Assembly (NCBI GenBank): GCA_037138335.1
Contig: JBAXIO010000025.1
Coordinates: 1-44,415, forward strand
Length of the DNA stretch: 44,415 nucleotides
DNA from: CAIRDP01 sp037138335
GTDB lineage: Bacteria > Bacteroidota > Bacteroidia > Bacteroidales > FEN-979
Direction: 5' to 3'
Shown in pieces: positions 1 through 10,264 of the stretch (the first letter of the stretch is position 1; each line of letters starts with the position of its first letter). The notes under the pieces are model-generated. The model was not told where the DNA came from and did not search any database. It worked only from the letters and a program-made list of their open reading frames with translations. A program made the position numbers and the translations under genes.

Positions 1-1502
1 TGTTTGTCCTTCTCACGGCATTGCTCAGCTATATTAACCTGTTTATCATCCAGGGAGAGAAACGCATTACCGAAATATCAACCCGCACCATGTTCGGAGC
101 CACCAAGGCAAGTATTGCCAAACTGTTTTTCATGGAAACACTCATTGTTTTTCTATTCTCAGCCATAATAGCATTCCTGGTCATCTATAAATCGATGCCA
201 TTTCTTTCGGCCTTGCTGCAGTCGAAAGTTGATCTTTCGGATTTGTTTTCTGCGGGAGGCATCATTTCCTGTTTTATGCTGCTGGCCTTGCTCCTTGTAA
301 TTACATCCGGTTATCCAGTACTCTATCTCTCCAGGATGAAATACGCATTGGGATTGAGGGGAAAAATTTCAAGCACGGGAAACAACAACTGGCTTTCTGG
401 AGCCTCGGTGTTAGTGCAGTTTACGGTAGCCTCCTTTTTCATAAGCTGTGTCGTCATTATCTTCTCGCAACTCGCTCACATGCACGAAATACCCATGGGG
501 TTCAATAAGAATAATGTCATCACGGTCAGCGATTGCAGCATGCCCCTTACAAGGAAATATGAAAGCCTCAAAACGGAATTACTGAAATTACCTTTCGTTA
601 CTGCTGTTTGCGGAGGGGAACACTTCATGGGCGGAGGCTGCAGCGGGCAGTACATAAGGACCCTTGCCGACGGGGAAAACAGCAACAAAGCCATCAATGA
701 ATACCGCGAAAAACCGGGTTTTGGAGAGCTCATGCAATTTGAACTGGTCGACGGGAGGTTTTTTCGACAGTCCATGGCCGACAGCCAGGCTGTGCTTTTA
801 AATGAAGCGGCGACCAGGTACCTGGGGATAGAGCCCAAAGCAGGGCAAACAATTCTTTACAAGGATCAACGGGCGGAAGTTATTGGCATTGTAAAGGATT
901 TTTATTACATGAGCAATCCGGGCGAACCCATTGCCCCGCTTGTTATCACGAACTGTTTCTGGGGAACTCCTAACATATACATCCGCAGTAATAATCCCAT
1001 GACGGAAACACAACTGATGCAGGTTAAATCTGTTTTCCGCCGCTTTGATGAAAATTATATTTTCAACTCTCATTTGCTGGCGGACATCTTTGACGGGATG
1101 TACAGAAAGGAAAACCGGCTTGCCGAAATGGTTTTCATCGGAGGGACCGAAGTGGTTTTCATCAGCCTGATCAGCTTGCTGGCCCTGACGGTTCTTAAGA
1201 TCTCCCGCCGTACAAGGGAGATCGGGATCCGGAAGGTGAACGGGAGTTCGGTGAGCCGGATCATCGCGGTTTTGTTCAAGGACATCCTGATTATTGTGGT
1301 CGTTGCAATTCTCATTGCTTCAGCGGGAAGCTATATTGTCATGAGCCGATGGCTTGCCGACTATGTGCAGCGCATCAACTTGCACCCGGGATATTTTTTA
1401 ATCAGCGCCCTGTTTGTGTTTGCCATCGCCATCCTCGCCACCACCTGGCAGGCATGGAAGGCTGCAACCCAGAACCCGGTGACAGCATTGAAGCATGAAT
1501 GA
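1..1502 (+). CDS. FtsX/MacB-like ABC transporter permease, 3' part (5' end outside window)
   Basis: The frame is already open at the first bases, so this is the C-terminal part of a longer protein; the first possible start codon (TTG at 21) is internal. It begins in the first FtsX domain (EISTRTMFGATK, then membrane segments), has a central helix near position 420, a periplasmic MacB_PCD-type region (about 480-1100), and ends in a second FtsX domain with the motif REIGIRKVNGSS near 1213 and the closing NPVTALKHE. The organisation matches the roughly 780-800 aa double-FtsX permeases of Bacteroidota. The next permease starts 17 bases downstream on the same strand. No ATPase is fused or adjacent in the window, so the partner ATPase and the substrate (export of peptides, antibiotics or lipoproteins is typical for the MacB family) are unknown. 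Confidence 0.9.
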   Translation, partial: FVLLTALLSYINLFIIQGEKRITEISTRTMFGATKASIAKLFFMETLIVFLFSAIIAFLVIYKSMPFLSALLQSKVDLSDLFSAGGIISCFMLLALLLVITSGYPVLYLSRMKYALGLRGKISSTGNNNWLSGASVLVQFTVASFFISCVVIIFSQLAHMHEIPMGFNKNNVITVSDCSMPLTRKYESLKTELLKLPFVTAVCGGEHFMGGGCSGQYIRTLADGENSNKAINEYREKPGFGELMQFELVDGRFFRQSMADSQAVLLNEAATRYLGIEPKAGQTILYKDQRAEVIGIVKDFYYMSNPGEPIAPLVITNCFWGTPNIYIRSNNPMTETQLMQVKSVFRRFDENYIFNSHLLADIFDGMYRKENRLAEMVFIGGTEVVFISLISLLALTVLKISRRTREIGIRKVNGSSVSRIIAVLFKDILIIVVVAILIASAGSYIVMSRWLADYVQRINLHPGYFLISALFVFAIAILATTWQAWKAATQNPVTALKHE

Positions 1503-1519
1503 GAAAATTAAATTAAAAA

Positions 1520-3883
1520 ATGAAGTATCTGCTTACAACCATTATCCGGAATTTCAAACGAAAACCAGTTACCAACCTGATCAACCTGGTTGGCATGGCC
1601 GTTAGTCTTGCCCTGGTCATAATTCTGTCTGTTTATTCATACAGTGAACTAACTACCGATAACTACCATAAAAATGGAGACAGGGTCTATATTTATGTTG
1701 ACTTGAAGAAAGGGAGTTATACACCCGCACTCCTCAAAGAGAATATCGACATGAGTGTCCCGGGTGTGGAATCAACTGTAAGGATGGCCGATGCCTGGGA
1801 AGCTCCTGTATTCCAGGCTGCAAATAATGATCCGGTAACTTCAGATATTCTGTTTGCCGATGAAGATTTTTTCAAGCTATTCACATACACCCCGGTGGAA
1901 GGAAATCTTGAATCTGCCCTGAAAGAACCCATGTCGGTGGTGATTACGAAGTCTCTTTCTGAAAAGCTTTTTGGGCGCAAACCTGCTGTTGGCCAGACCA
2001 TGAAGATGAACAATACCCACTTGCTTACCGTAAGGGCCGTGATCGAAGAGCCCAAAGCAAATTCGTGTATTTCGTTCAGCGCAATTTCTTCGGTCAGAAC
2101 ACGCAAGCTTGTACTTTCCAATGAAGGTGAGTTTAAGGAATGGGGATGGTGCAATTACCAGACATGTTTACTGTTAAAAAAAGGGACCAATCCTGATGAA
2201 ACAGCAAAAAAGATTACGGCTTGTTTCCCAAAAGAATTCCAAAAAGATTATAGTAATGCAAAATTGATGCCGTTACAACAGGTTTATTTATCTAAACTTG
2301 ACATTTTCGGCAACAAGTATCTTCGTCACGGGGATAAACGGAAGATCATGATCCTCGTTTTGGTGGCCGTTCTGGTACTGATGATTGCCCTTGTCAATTT
2401 TATCAATATTTCCTCCTCACAATGGTTGGACAAAATCAAGCAGACAGGCGTAATGAAGATCATGGGCGCAAAACCGTCAACAATTCTCATCAATGTCTTG
2501 TCAGAGGCTTTCCTCTTGTTCCTGATGGCTCTTTTTATTGCGATCATGATCGTAATTCTCATCAACCCGTTTATTCAGAACTACACGGGTGTCAGATTCA
2601 ATCCTCAATTCATTTACGCTCCGGGCTTTTTAATCATTTCAATTGTCGGGGTATTCTTTCTGAGTATTCTTTTCAGTATCATTCCCGCTATGCGGATTTC
2701 CGCCTCAAATGCTATCGACAACCTGAAAAAAACCGTGGTGGCGCCTGCTGCGAATCAGCTATTCAGTGGAGTTCTCGTTACCGCTCAGTTTGTAATTGCC
2801 ATTGTATTATTGGCTTTTACTGTCCTTGTGCAAAAGCAAGTCAATTTTGGGAGTAACAACCTGGGGTTTAACCAGGATAATATCATTGGAATAAAACTAA
2901 CTCCCCAGTTGAATGCAAAAAAAGAGGTGCTGAAACAATTGCTTCAAAAGAAACCGATCGTTGAAAAAATATCATTTACACAATATTACCCGGGCAAACC
3001 CATATCGCATTGGGGAATGAATACCCCGGTCAATGGAGAAAAAAAGGAACTTAATTTTGACCTGTTTAATGCTGATCCCGCCTTTCCCGGAATGTTAGGA
3101 TTGCAAATTACCATGGGACGGTTTTATTCTGAAATGCTTAAAACCGACGCAAGAAAAATTATCGTGAATGAAACCTTTCTTCGCGAGAATAAGATCGACA
3201 ACCCCATAGGAGTTAAATTTTTCGTTGGAATGGGAATGGATGGCGGTCTTGTAGAAATTACAGGTGTTGTAAAAGATTTTCGCTACAAACCGGTCAATGA
3301 ACCTGTCTCCCCCCTGGTCATTGAAAACGGGTCTGATGCTTCCTATTGTCTGGCAAGCTTGCATACCAGCAATTTTAATTCATTACATCAAACCATTCAT
3401 GAGATACATGATCTGGCATCAGGTCTTTCCCCCTCTTTCCCGATCGAAGTAAGCTTTTTCGATCAGGCAGTTCAGAATATGTACAAATCAGAAATTTTAT
3501 TCCAGAGAACCTTTTCGTTGTTTGCGGGTTGTGCCATCGTAATTTGCTGCATGGGCATTTTAGCCATGTCCCTGTTTGGTTGTCAGCGAAAGGTAAAAGA
3601 AATCGGTATCCGTAAAATTAATGGTGCCGGAACATGGGAAGTAATACTTATGCTGAATAAAGATTTTATGAAGTGGGTAGCCATCGCATTTGTCATTGCC
3701 ACCCCTGTTGCATATTATATTATGCAAAAATGGCTGGAAGCCTTTGCTTATAAAACCGGATTGAGCTGGTGGATATTTGCGGCTGCCGGATTCACGGTAT
3801 TTCTAATCGTATGCATCACCGTTACCTCACAAAGCTGGAGGGCAGCTTCGTGCAATCCGGTTGAATCGATCAGACATGAGTAA
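1520..3883 (+). CDS. FtsX/MacB-like ABC transporter permease
   Basis: This is a complete 787-aa inner-membrane permease subunit. A first transmembrane helix (about residues 18-42) is followed by a MacB_PCD periplasmic region, a first FtsX domain starting with a hydrophobic helix near 273, a second amphipathic/hydrophobic stretch near 413, a second periplasmic region, and a second FtsX domain with KEIGIRKINGAG near 693 and terminal NPVESIRHE. The ATG follows an A-rich stretch, as is usual in Bacteroidota, with no Shine-Dalgarno sequence. It lies 17 bases after the preceding paralogue, so co-transcription is likely. Family knowledge suggests mechanotransmission across the envelope rather than classical substrate translocation. 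The substrate cannot be read from the sequence. Confidence 0.93.
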   Translation: MKYLLTTIIRNFKRKPVTNLINLVGMAVSLALVIILSVYSYSELTTDNYHKNGDRVYIYVDLKKGSYTPALLKENIDMSVPGVESTVRMADAWEAPVFQAANNDPVTSDILFADEDFFKLFTYTPVEGNLESALKEPMSVVITKSLSEKLFGRKPAVGQTMKMNNTHLLTVRAVIEEPKANSCISFSAISSVRTRKLVLSNEGEFKEWGWCNYQTCLLLKKGTNPDETAKKITACFPKEFQKDYSNAKLMPLQQVYLSKLDIFGNKYLRHGDKRKIMILVLVAVLVLMIALVNFINISSSQWLDKIKQTGVMKIMGAKPSTILINVLSEAFLLFLMALFIAIMIVILINPFIQNYTGVRFNPQFIYAPGFLIISIVGVFFLSILFSIIPAMRISASNAIDNLKKTVVAPAANQLFSGVLVTAQFVIAIVLLAFTVLVQKQVNFGSNNLGFNQDNIIGIKLTPQLNAKKEVLKQLLQKKPIVEKISFTQYYPGKPISHWGMNTPVNGEKKELNFDLFNADPAFPGMLGLQITMGRFYSEMLKTDARKIIVNETFLRENKIDNPIGVKFFVGMGMDGGLVEITGVVKDFRYKPVNEPVSPLVIENGSDASYCLASLHTSNFNSLHQTIHEIHDLASGLSPSFPIEVSFFDQAVQNMYKSEILFQRTFSLFAGCAIVICCMGILAMSLFGCQRKVKEIGIRKINGAGTWEVILMLNKDFMKWVAIAFVIATPVAYYIMQKWLEAFAYKTGLSWWIFAAAGFTVFLIVCITVTSQSWRAASCNPVESIRHE

Positions 3884-3916
3884 AAGATCTCTTAATTCAC
3901 ATTAAGTCAATAAACA

Positions 3917-5461
3917 GTGAACAGATACCCTTTTATTTTGCTGACCAACATATTGATAATGTTGCTTACTGCCTGCAGCGGAAATCGCTTGAAAACCGAT
4001 GAAAAAAAATTAGCAGCAGAGATTCTTCTCCAGGAAAAAGAGGAGACCGAAAGGGAAGTGAGGGAAAAACCGCTTGGGGATACGCTTAAAAAACTGCCGC
4101 CGGGTTTCCGCTTCAAAGAGATGCGCTCAGCCGACCCATCAAAACCGCCGGTGGTGATAGACATTGCCGGAAGCCTGGACAATATAAAGGAGTTTAAACT
4201 ATCGGATGTCGCTTCAAAGATTACCTACATCCGGATGCAGAAAGTTCCCGATACCGGCTTTTCAAGGACGATGAAGTTCAAGTATTACCTGATGGATAAG
4301 AACATTGTCGCAGTAAATCCTTCCGGGATCCTTCTCTACACAAGGGATGGAAAATACCTGAGCACTGTTGTGAAAAATGAATTTACCGGGATCGAGGTGA
4401 CGGAGTCCGGGATTATTGTAAGGGGGGATAACACATTCATTGGAGGAGGATATACGGTTTGGGCACAGGGTAATATGCTTTATTATAAATACCGCAATTC
4501 ACTTACCGGGCAGTCATACATCATGGAATACGATTGTTCCCAGGTCCCAATCAGCCTTAAAACTGACTTTGATCCTGAAAAACCCCGTCAGGTAAGGGCC
4601 CTTGGCGATATTGCAGTTAACCTCAACCCGGGTATCAAAAAACCTTCAATGCCGAAAGGGTCTGCAAACGGGATGTACAGCGCAGGGTATGAATTTTTTT
4701 ATAAGGGAACGGGAACGATTTTACTCGATCATAACACCTATGCCAAACCACTGGGCAGTGAATTCACGCCGGGTGGAAAATACATGATGGGCATCTTCGA
4801 TAAGAAGGGAGATACCCTGGCCACCTTTACGCAATTTGAAAAACTGGAAACTTTTTCAAAATCCGTTATGCGGGGCACGGACCAGGGAATCCAATATGAA
4901 AACAAGGGGAAACTGTTTTTCCGCAATGCTTTCAATGATACCGTTTTCCAGGTAATACCGCCGAACCGGATGTTACCGGTATATGTTCTGAACCTTGGAA
5001 AGCACAAGCTTTTAAAAAAGGAAGGCCTGGATCCGGATTTCGATCTTTCCGGAAAAATCATTCCTGAAACATGGGCCGAGACAAGAAATTTTGTGTTCCT
5101 GTCTTTTTCGAAAGACAGTTACGACTGTTACAATACCAGGAAAAGCAAACAATTGAAACAATACTTTGCCGTATATGAAAAATCAAACCGTAAGCTTTTT
5201 ATTGTCAAAGGAGATCCGCATAACTATGATGAGGAGATACTTATGAATAACATTGACGGCGGAATACCTGTATGGCCTTCCTCCTACATGACAGGCAGCA
5301 ACGGTGAAATTCTGATATCCCTTAAGGGAAAGGAACTTAAAGAAAGGGTGAAATCTGATCAGTTCAAACGATCTGCCGCCCCTGCCTCTAAAAAAAATGA
5401 ACTGTTAAAACTTGCCGCCTCTGTGGCCAATTCGGAAGATATCCTGATGATCGTAGAATAA
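3917..5461 (+). CDS. 6-bladed beta-propeller lipoprotein
   Basis: This is a 514-aa predicted lipoprotein. Translation probably begins at GTG 3917, because this start gives a complete lipoprotein signal: hydrophobic core PFILLTNILIMLLTAC with lipobox LTAC (Cys about residue 19). A charged Lys/Glu-rich linker follows, then the phrase KLSDVASKITYIRMQ and repeated beta-strand blocks. This layout is characteristic of the Bacteroidota 6-bladed beta-propeller family (NHL/DUF4934-like), whose members generally sit on the envelope; their ligands are mostly unknown. It is wedged between permease genes (33 bases after one, 11 bases before the next) and is presumably co-transcribed, so it could be an extracytoplasmic accessory of these transporters. 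The lipobox is seen directly; the propeller assignment is by family resemblance; the transporter link is inference. Confidence 0.82.
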   Translation: MNRYPFILLTNILIMLLTACSGNRLKTDEKKLAAEILLQEKEETEREVREKPLGDTLKKLPPGFRFKEMRSADPSKPPVVIDIAGSLDNIKEFKLSDVASKITYIRMQKVPDTGFSRTMKFKYYLMDKNIVAVNPSGILLYTRDGKYLSTVVKNEFTGIEVTESGIIVRGDNTFIGGGYTVWAQGNMLYYKYRNSLTGQSYIMEYDCSQVPISLKTDFDPEKPRQVRALGDIAVNLNPGIKKPSMPKGSANGMYSAGYEFFYKGTGTILLDHNTYAKPLGSEFTPGGKYMMGIFDKKGDTLATFTQFEKLETFSKSVMRGTDQGIQYENKGKLFFRNAFNDTVFQVIPPNRMLPVYVLNLGKHKLLKKEGLDPDFDLSGKIIPETWAETRNFVFLSFSKDSYDCYNTRKSKQLKQYFAVYEKSNRKLFIVKGDPHNYDEEILMNNIDGGIPVWPSSYMTGSNGEILISLKGKELKERVKSDQFKRSAAPASKKNELLKLAASVANSEDILMIVE

Positions 5462-5472
5462 ACATTGGAAAC

Positions 5473-7869
5473 ATGAACTGGAAACTGAAAATACTGATCC
5501 GGAATTTTGTTAAAAAACCTGTTTACTCCTTCATCACCTTCCTGGGGTTTACAATAGGGGTGATGGCCAGTCTTCTGATTTATTTATGGGTTATCAATGA
5601 ACTCAGTTACGAAAAATTCCATCCTGCTTATGACAGGATCTACAGGGTGCTGACCCTTGCAAGGGAGGGAGACGAAATTGTGAAATCAGCTGGTTGTTAC
5701 CGCCCTTTGGCCAAAGCCATGAAAGCTGCATTTCCCCAGATTGAAAAAGCAACTTACCTGAGCTTTGATTCCGAAGATTCTCCTCTCTCGGTTGAAAAAG
5801 GAGGAGAAAAAATTGAAGCCCGCGGGATGACCACCAACGATGATTTCTTTTCTGTTTTCGGCGGATTTAAATTCATCGAAGGCAGCCCGGAGAAAGCCTT
5901 TGCAGACCCATCCAACATTGTTCTTTCAGAGGATGTTGCAAAAAAACTTTTCGGAAACAAACCGGCACTTGGCAAAAACATCATCAGCGATAAATACACT
6001 AAAGAAGTGTACACGGTAAGCGGCGTAGTCAGAATCCCGCGCCAGGGCCATATAGATTTCGGGTATATCCTTCCTGAAAGGAGCAGTCGTTATGCCAGGC
6101 TTGCCAATGACTGGGGTGACAAGGCATATGTTCACGTGTACATCAGGCTTGCCGAAAACGCAGTTGTGGATGCGAAATTCCTGGATGCGATCACCAATTT
6201 TCCCAGTCATATTTCCAGGTTCCATGATAAACTTCTCTTTCAACTCCTGACAGATATTCATCTTCATACCCATTACCCGACGTACATCTTTGATAAAAAC
6301 ATCAGCAGTTACAAGTATGTTTTAATATTTTCCTCCCTCGCTGTCCTGATCCTCCTGATGGCAGCCCTGAATTTTTCGGTGTTGTCGGTTGCAAGGTCTT
6401 CGGAACGCTCGACAGAGATCGGGCTTAAAAAAGTATGCGGAGCTGAACGGAAGGAGATCACCTTGCAGTTCATGGCTGAATCGATTCTGCAGACAATGGG
6501 AGCCGCGCTGCTGGCCCTCTTCCTGGTCTGGCTGATACTTCCCTGGTATAATGGATTTACGGGACAGGATCTCAGCCTCGGTTTTTCCCCGGGATTCATC
6601 TGCAGCTTGTTCTTGTTAACTATGCTGGCCGGGATCCTTGCGGGCCTTTATCCGTCGCTCTACCTTTCGTCATTAAAACCTCTGAATATTTTCAGGGGTG
6701 GGAGCCCTACAGGATCAAAAGAAGGATTTACGAGCTTGCTGGTTGTTTTCCAGTTCAGCATAGCTGCATTTTTCATAATCGCGGCGACGGTCTTCATAAA
6801 GCAGCTCAATTACATCAACGGGAAGGACCTGGGATTCGACAGGAACAACATCGTGGTTATCCCCACAGGCCTTTGGTATGAAAACAAAACCTTTAAAAAT
6901 GAACTGCTCCGGAACCCCGAGATCCTGAGCGTTTCAGCCACAACATATGCCCCGGTTGATTTTGGCTGGCAGGAAATCTTTGCGGTCAGTCATGGGAACC
7001 GTATCGACAGTTTAAGGGCTTCCATGCTGTGGGTGGATGAGGATTTCGCAAAGACATACCGGCTGAAGGTAAACAAAGGACAGTTCCTGCAAATGAATTA
7101 TGAAGCTTTCTGGAAAACCATTGAAAAAGATACCGTTGGGAAATCCAAAAACCGGAACAGCTTTTCTTTCCCCGTCGTCATCAATGAAACAGCCGAAAAA
7201 GCCCTCAGGTTTGAAAACCCCATCGGGCAAAAAATAGGTGAATATGTAATCGTTGGCGTTGTAAAAGACTTTCATTTCCGTCCCCTGCAATATGGGATAG
7301 GGCCGCTTATCATGACCAACGATCCGCAAAACATCATGACCATGAATGTCAGGATCTCAGGGAAAAACAAAGCTGAAACAATTAGATTCATCAGCGAGAC
7401 ATACAGGAAGAACAGGGATTCCAGGAGTTTTTCGTACAATTATTTCGATGACCTGATGTCGCAGAAATACCGTGACGAGATCCGCTTGCGGAACCTTACG
7501 CTGGTGTTTTCATTCTTTGCAATCATCATCTCCATGCTTGGAATATTGGGGATGGCGGTATATTCATGCGAAAGGCGAACCAGGGAGATCGGCATCCGAA
7601 AGGCAAACGGGGCATCCTCACTCCAGATCCTTTTCATGCTGAATGCGGATTTCCTGAAATGGATAGCCATTGCGGTGCTCATTGCAAGTCCTGTTGCATG
7701 GATTGTCCTGAACCGCTGGCTTGAGGGATTTGCTTACAGGACAGCCCTGAGCTGGTGGATCTTTTTTCTTGCAGCCTTCCTGTCGATGGCGGTTGCCATA
7801 CTGGCGATCAGCTGGCAAACCATCAGGATTTCCACAGGAAACCCCGTCAATGCCCTGAGAAATGAATAG
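5473..7869 (+). CDS. FtsX/MacB-like ABC transporter permease
   Basis: This 798-aa permease has the same double-FtsX plan as its neighbours. It has an N-terminal helix (about 18-40), a MacB_PCD region with the typical SYEKFHPAYDRIYRV, membrane helices from about 279, a first cytoplasmic coupling motif TEIGLKKVCGAE near 315, a second periplasmic region, and a second FtsX domain with TREIGIRKANGAS near 703, ending NPVNALRNE. It starts 11 bases after the lipoprotein gene and is followed by another paralogue after 27 bases, so it belongs to the same transcription unit. Divergence from the flanking copies is large, which suggests an old rather than recent duplication. No ATP-binding motifs are present. 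Confidence 0.93.
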   Translation: MNWKLKILIRNFVKKPVYSFITFLGFTIGVMASLLIYLWVINELSYEKFHPAYDRIYRVLTLAREGDEIVKSAGCYRPLAKAMKAAFPQIEKATYLSFDSEDSPLSVEKGGEKIEARGMTTNDDFFSVFGGFKFIEGSPEKAFADPSNIVLSEDVAKKLFGNKPALGKNIISDKYTKEVYTVSGVVRIPRQGHIDFGYILPERSSRYARLANDWGDKAYVHVYIRLAENAVVDAKFLDAITNFPSHISRFHDKLLFQLLTDIHLHTHYPTYIFDKNISSYKYVLIFSSLAVLILLMAALNFSVLSVARSSERSTEIGLKKVCGAERKEITLQFMAESILQTMGAALLALFLVWLILPWYNGFTGQDLSLGFSPGFICSLFLLTMLAGILAGLYPSLYLSSLKPLNIFRGGSPTGSKEGFTSLLVVFQFSIAAFFIIAATVFIKQLNYINGKDLGFDRNNIVVIPTGLWYENKTFKNELLRNPEILSVSATTYAPVDFGWQEIFAVSHGNRIDSLRASMLWVDEDFAKTYRLKVNKGQFLQMNYEAFWKTIEKDTVGKSKNRNSFSFPVVINETAEKALRFENPIGQKIGEYVIVGVVKDFHFRPLQYGIGPLIMTNDPQNIMTMNVRISGKNKAETIRFISETYRKNRDSRSFSYNYFDDLMSQKYRDEIRLRNLTLVFSFFAIIISMLGILGMAVYSCERRTREIGIRKANGASSLQILFMLNADFLKWIAIAVLIASPVAWIVLNRWLEGFAYRTALSWWIFFLAAFLSMAVAILAISWQTIRISTGNPVNALRNE

Positions 7870-7896
7870 AACAATTTAACCTGCATAATCAACGAT

Positions 7897-10209
7897 ATGT
7901 TCAAACACATTGTAAAAATCACGTTGAGAAATTACAGGAAAAACCTGTTGTTTACCCTGATTATCGTGTTCGGGCTTGCAATCAGCATGTCCACTATCCT
8001 GGTCATCACCCGGTATGTGATAAAGGAATACAGCACCGATAAATTCCACAAAGAATACAGCAATATTTTCCTGGTAATGAATATCAGTTCTTCTGAAACC
8101 TCCTCTTCAGTGACCCAGGACTGGGCAGAAAGGATCATGGGAGGATTCCCGGAGGTAAAAGAGGCTTGCCGAATCGACCGTATCGAATTCAACATCCTCC
8201 GTCAACCAGGGGCGGTCAGGCTGAACCAGGTGTTATCCACCGATCCCTCCTTTTTCAGGATCTTCTCCTTCCAGGTCATCAAAGGAAATGCTGCAAACCC
8301 ATTACCCGATCCCAATTCCATCGTCCTTTCGGAAAGCACTGCCATAAAACTTTTCGGGAATGAGGACCCGCTCGGGAAGGTGATAAAGACAAAACTCGAT
8401 AATGCCGAAAACCTCTTGACGGTCACAGCTGTAACCAAAGACCCCCCTTCAGATTCCAGGATACAGTTCGAGGCCCTGGTTTCCTTTGAGAGCAAGTCTT
8501 TTCATTTCCGCATGATGTCAATTAGCAGCCGGGAAACAGGGACTTACAAAGTAAGTTATATGTGCGACACCTACCTGCTGATCCATGAAAAAGCCAATAT
8601 TCCGTTGATGGATAACAGGCTGAAAAAGGAATCCCTGAGGGAGCAAAAAGGAGGTGGATATTTTTCATACCTGAAGTTCCAGCCATATTCAGACCTCTAT
8701 TTCAGTAAAACCAGCACCGACAGTTTCAAACACGGTGATAAAACCATGCTCTTCGTTTTCATCTCGCTAGCCTTTCTGCTGATACTTCTGGCCTGCATCA
8801 ACTATATCAATTTAACCACCATAAAAGCCTTCTCACGCAGCAGGGAAATCGGGTATAAAAAGGTATCCGGGGCTACACGTGGTTCGCTTACCGCACAGTT
8901 TCTCTTTGAATCGGTGGGCTTGTCAGCAATCGCATTTATCCTTTCGATTTTCCTTTCAAAATACATGGCCCTTGAGTTCGGAAGGCTGGTCAACAGTACG
9001 GTTGACGTTTCATGGTTTTTCAGATTCCCCCAGATCTTATGGGTTCTGCTCTTTTCAGTCGTGCTTGGCCTGGTTTCAGGGTATTATCCCGCCATGTACC
9101 TATCACGGGTAAAGACATCCGAACTCTTCAAAGGAAAAAGCCTGGCATCAGGGCATGTCCTCTTATTGCCCAGGAACCTTTTCATCTTCCAGTTTACCAT
9201 CGCCATTGCACTCATCATTTCCGCCATGATCATTGAAAAGCAACTGGATTTTGTGAATCACAAGGACCTGGGGTTTGAAAAAACTAACATGCTGCACCTA
9301 TCCATTCCTTCCGATATCAAACCATTTGCACTTAAGGACGAATTGCTGAAAAGCCCGGGGATTGCCGATGTCACCCTTTCCTATGGTACCCCCGCCAGCC
9401 TGCCTGCCACCGACGGGAAATACTGGTTTCTTTCGGTTGACACTTCTTTCATTCCCACCTTTCGGATAAACCTGCTTCAGGGCCGGAACTTTTCGCCGGG
9501 TGATAAAAATGTATGCCTGGTCAATGAAACCTTCATGAGAGAAAACAAATGGGATGATTACAGGGGAAAACAGGCCGGCAACAATGAGATCATAGGCATT
9601 GTAAAGGATTTCCATACCAGCTCATTGTATGAGAAGATCGTTCCGGTTGAAATAGATTTCAATACCTCTTTCCTGCCTGATATGACCATCAGGATGAACG
9701 GCGGCAATATCGAAGGCACTCTTGATTTCATCAAAGCGGCATGGAAAAAAATGGCCCCCTATAGTCCTATGGAATATTACTTTTATGACGACTGGGTTGG
9801 AAGACAATATAAGAATGATGAGGCTTTTGCAAAACTGATATCCGTCTTTACCTTCATCGCCATTCTGATCTCATGCCTGGGTTTATTCGGGTTGCTGGCC
9901 TACCTCATTGAAAGGAGGGCAAGGGAAATAGGCATACGCAAGATCAACGGAGCCAGGATTATTGAAATAATGGTTATGCTCAATAAGGGCTTTGCAATAT
10001 GGGTTGGTGTTTCTTTTCTCCTGGCCACACCTATCGCATGGTTTGTAATGCATAAATGGCTTGAGAATTTTGCTTATAAAACGAAACTCGACTGGTGGTT
10101 CTTTGTTCTTGCAGGGCTTATTGCCCTAGGGATTGCCCTGCTGACCGTAAGCTGGAAAAGCTGGTTCGCAGCAAGCCGCAACCCCGCTGAAGTCATCAGG
10201 GAGGAGTGA
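7897..10209 (+). CDS. FtsX/MacB-like ABC transporter permease
   Basis: This 770-aa permease is the last member of the plus-strand array. It has an N-terminal helix near residues 18-40, a periplasmic region containing STDKFHKEYSNIFLV, membrane segments from about 283 (TMLFVFISLAFLLILLACI), the coupling motif REIGYKKVSGAT near 317, a second periplasmic region, and a C-terminal FtsX domain with REIGIRKINGAR near 677, ending NPAEVIREE. The gene ends 55 bases before the convergent propeller gene, so the array stops here. The cognate ATPase must be upstream of the window or elsewhere in the genome. Confidence 0.93.
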   Translation: MFKHIVKITLRNYRKNLLFTLIIVFGLAISMSTILVITRYVIKEYSTDKFHKEYSNIFLVMNISSSETSSSVTQDWAERIMGGFPEVKEACRIDRIEFNILRQPGAVRLNQVLSTDPSFFRIFSFQVIKGNAANPLPDPNSIVLSESTAIKLFGNEDPLGKVIKTKLDNAENLLTVTAVTKDPPSDSRIQFEALVSFESKSFHFRMMSISSRETGTYKVSYMCDTYLLIHEKANIPLMDNRLKKESLREQKGGGYFSYLKFQPYSDLYFSKTSTDSFKHGDKTMLFVFISLAFLLILLACINYINLTTIKAFSRSREIGYKKVSGATRGSLTAQFLFESVGLSAIAFILSIFLSKYMALEFGRLVNSTVDVSWFFRFPQILWVLLFSVVLGLVSGYYPAMYLSRVKTSELFKGKSLASGHVLLLPRNLFIFQFTIAIALIISAMIIEKQLDFVNHKDLGFEKTNMLHLSIPSDIKPFALKDELLKSPGIADVTLSYGTPASLPATDGKYWFLSVDTSFIPTFRINLLQGRNFSPGDKNVCLVNETFMRENKWDDYRGKQAGNNEIIGIVKDFHTSSLYEKIVPVEIDFNTSFLPDMTIRMNGGNIEGTLDFIKAAWKKMAPYSPMEYYFYDDWVGRQYKNDEAFAKLISVFTFIAILISCLGLFGLLAYLIERRAREIGIRKINGARIIEIMVMLNKGFAIWVGVSFLLATPIAWFVMHKWLENFAYKTKLDWWFFVLAGLIALGIALLTVSWKSWFAASRNPAEVIREE

Positions 10210-10264
10210 GGGGAATAGTTCCTGGTACCCGGCCATCCCAGGGATATTCAAAAGAAATGAATTA

